The notes under the pieces: generated by a model
Seen by the model: only the letters and a program-made list of their open reading frames with translations
What the model was told of the DNA's origin: nothing
Databases searched by the model: none
Source of the DNA: Roseomonas populi
Lineage (GTDB): Bacteria; Pseudomonadota; Alphaproteobacteria; Acetobacterales; Acetobacteraceae
Assembly: GCF_024594815.1 (NCBI RefSeq)
Contig: NZ_JANJOU010000014.1
Location: 33,587 to 97,586 of the forward strand
DNA length: 64,000 nt
Direction: 5' to 3'
Translations under genes and position numbers: made by a program
In this document: one piece after another, positions 63,926 through 64,000 of the stretch
How the letters are laid out: the number at the start of each line of letters is the position of its first letter
Position numbering within the stretch: position 1 is the first letter of the stretch

Positions 63926-64000
<75 letters not shown>

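Overview
The window is very GC-rich DNA from a Gram-negative alphaproteobacterium. Gene order (purD near xseA and an M23 peptidase), the periplasmic systems and the glycan genes fit Acetobacteraceae (a Roseomonas-like lineage). That placement is inferred from gene content, not from a marker gene. No tRNA, rRNA, CRISPR array or transposase is visible. The left edge cuts a gene. The right edge ends in a run of about 70 G that looks like a contig-end artefact.

Region 1 (1-13.1 kb) is one tightly overlapping plus-strand operon. It encodes a very large multi-cupredoxin multicopper oxidase with the class's copper motifs in an unusual order, a beta-propeller protein, two SCO-type copper thioredoxins and a cytochrome c fused to a periplasmic-binding-protein domain. 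These are followed by type II secretion genes gspG-H-I-J-L-M and a GspC/N-like gene. The layout suggests a secreted metal oxidase (compare MnxG/MofA Mn or Fe oxidases) with its own maturation, electron-transfer and export parts.

Region 2 (13.3-36.9 kb) is mostly housekeeping and stress genes: a lytic transglycosylase; a quinone-stress set (hydrolase, ring-cleaving glyoxalase-fold protein, DoxX, LysR regulator); glycogen debranching enzyme; an RND efflux pair; prolyl oligopeptidase; an old yellow enzyme; a DUF1835 protein; purD; a GAF/HisKA_2 kinase; xseA; an M23 peptidase; a methyltransferase; and a crotonase-fold protein that lacks the usual catalytic glutamates.

Region 3 (37.0-44.6 kb) holds a glycosidase, a glycosyltransferase with no ordinary start codon, a manganese catalase, a divergent DUF892 ferritin-like protein, and a sulfate ABC transporter (cysT-cysW-cysA) without a binding-protein gene but with a coupled 28-codon upstream ORF.

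Region 4 (45.0-63.9 kb) looks like a surface-glycan locus. It has two proteins with a galectin-like N-terminal domain, a GT4-GT2 fusion, a serine hydrolase, UDP-glucose dehydrogenase, a giant GT8 protein with FD-x-x-W/Y repeats, two PAPS-type sulfotransferases, a hexapeptide acyltransferase, an SGNH hydrolase and an acyl-AMP ligase with an acyl-carrier-like segment. With the sulfate importer next door, a sulfated and acylated extracellular glycan is a reasonable hypothesis.

Two families of short intergenic repeats with strong dyad symmetry occur only between convergent genes (17.7, 27.1-27.3, 36.9 and 56.1 kb) and are probably bidirectional terminator-like elements.
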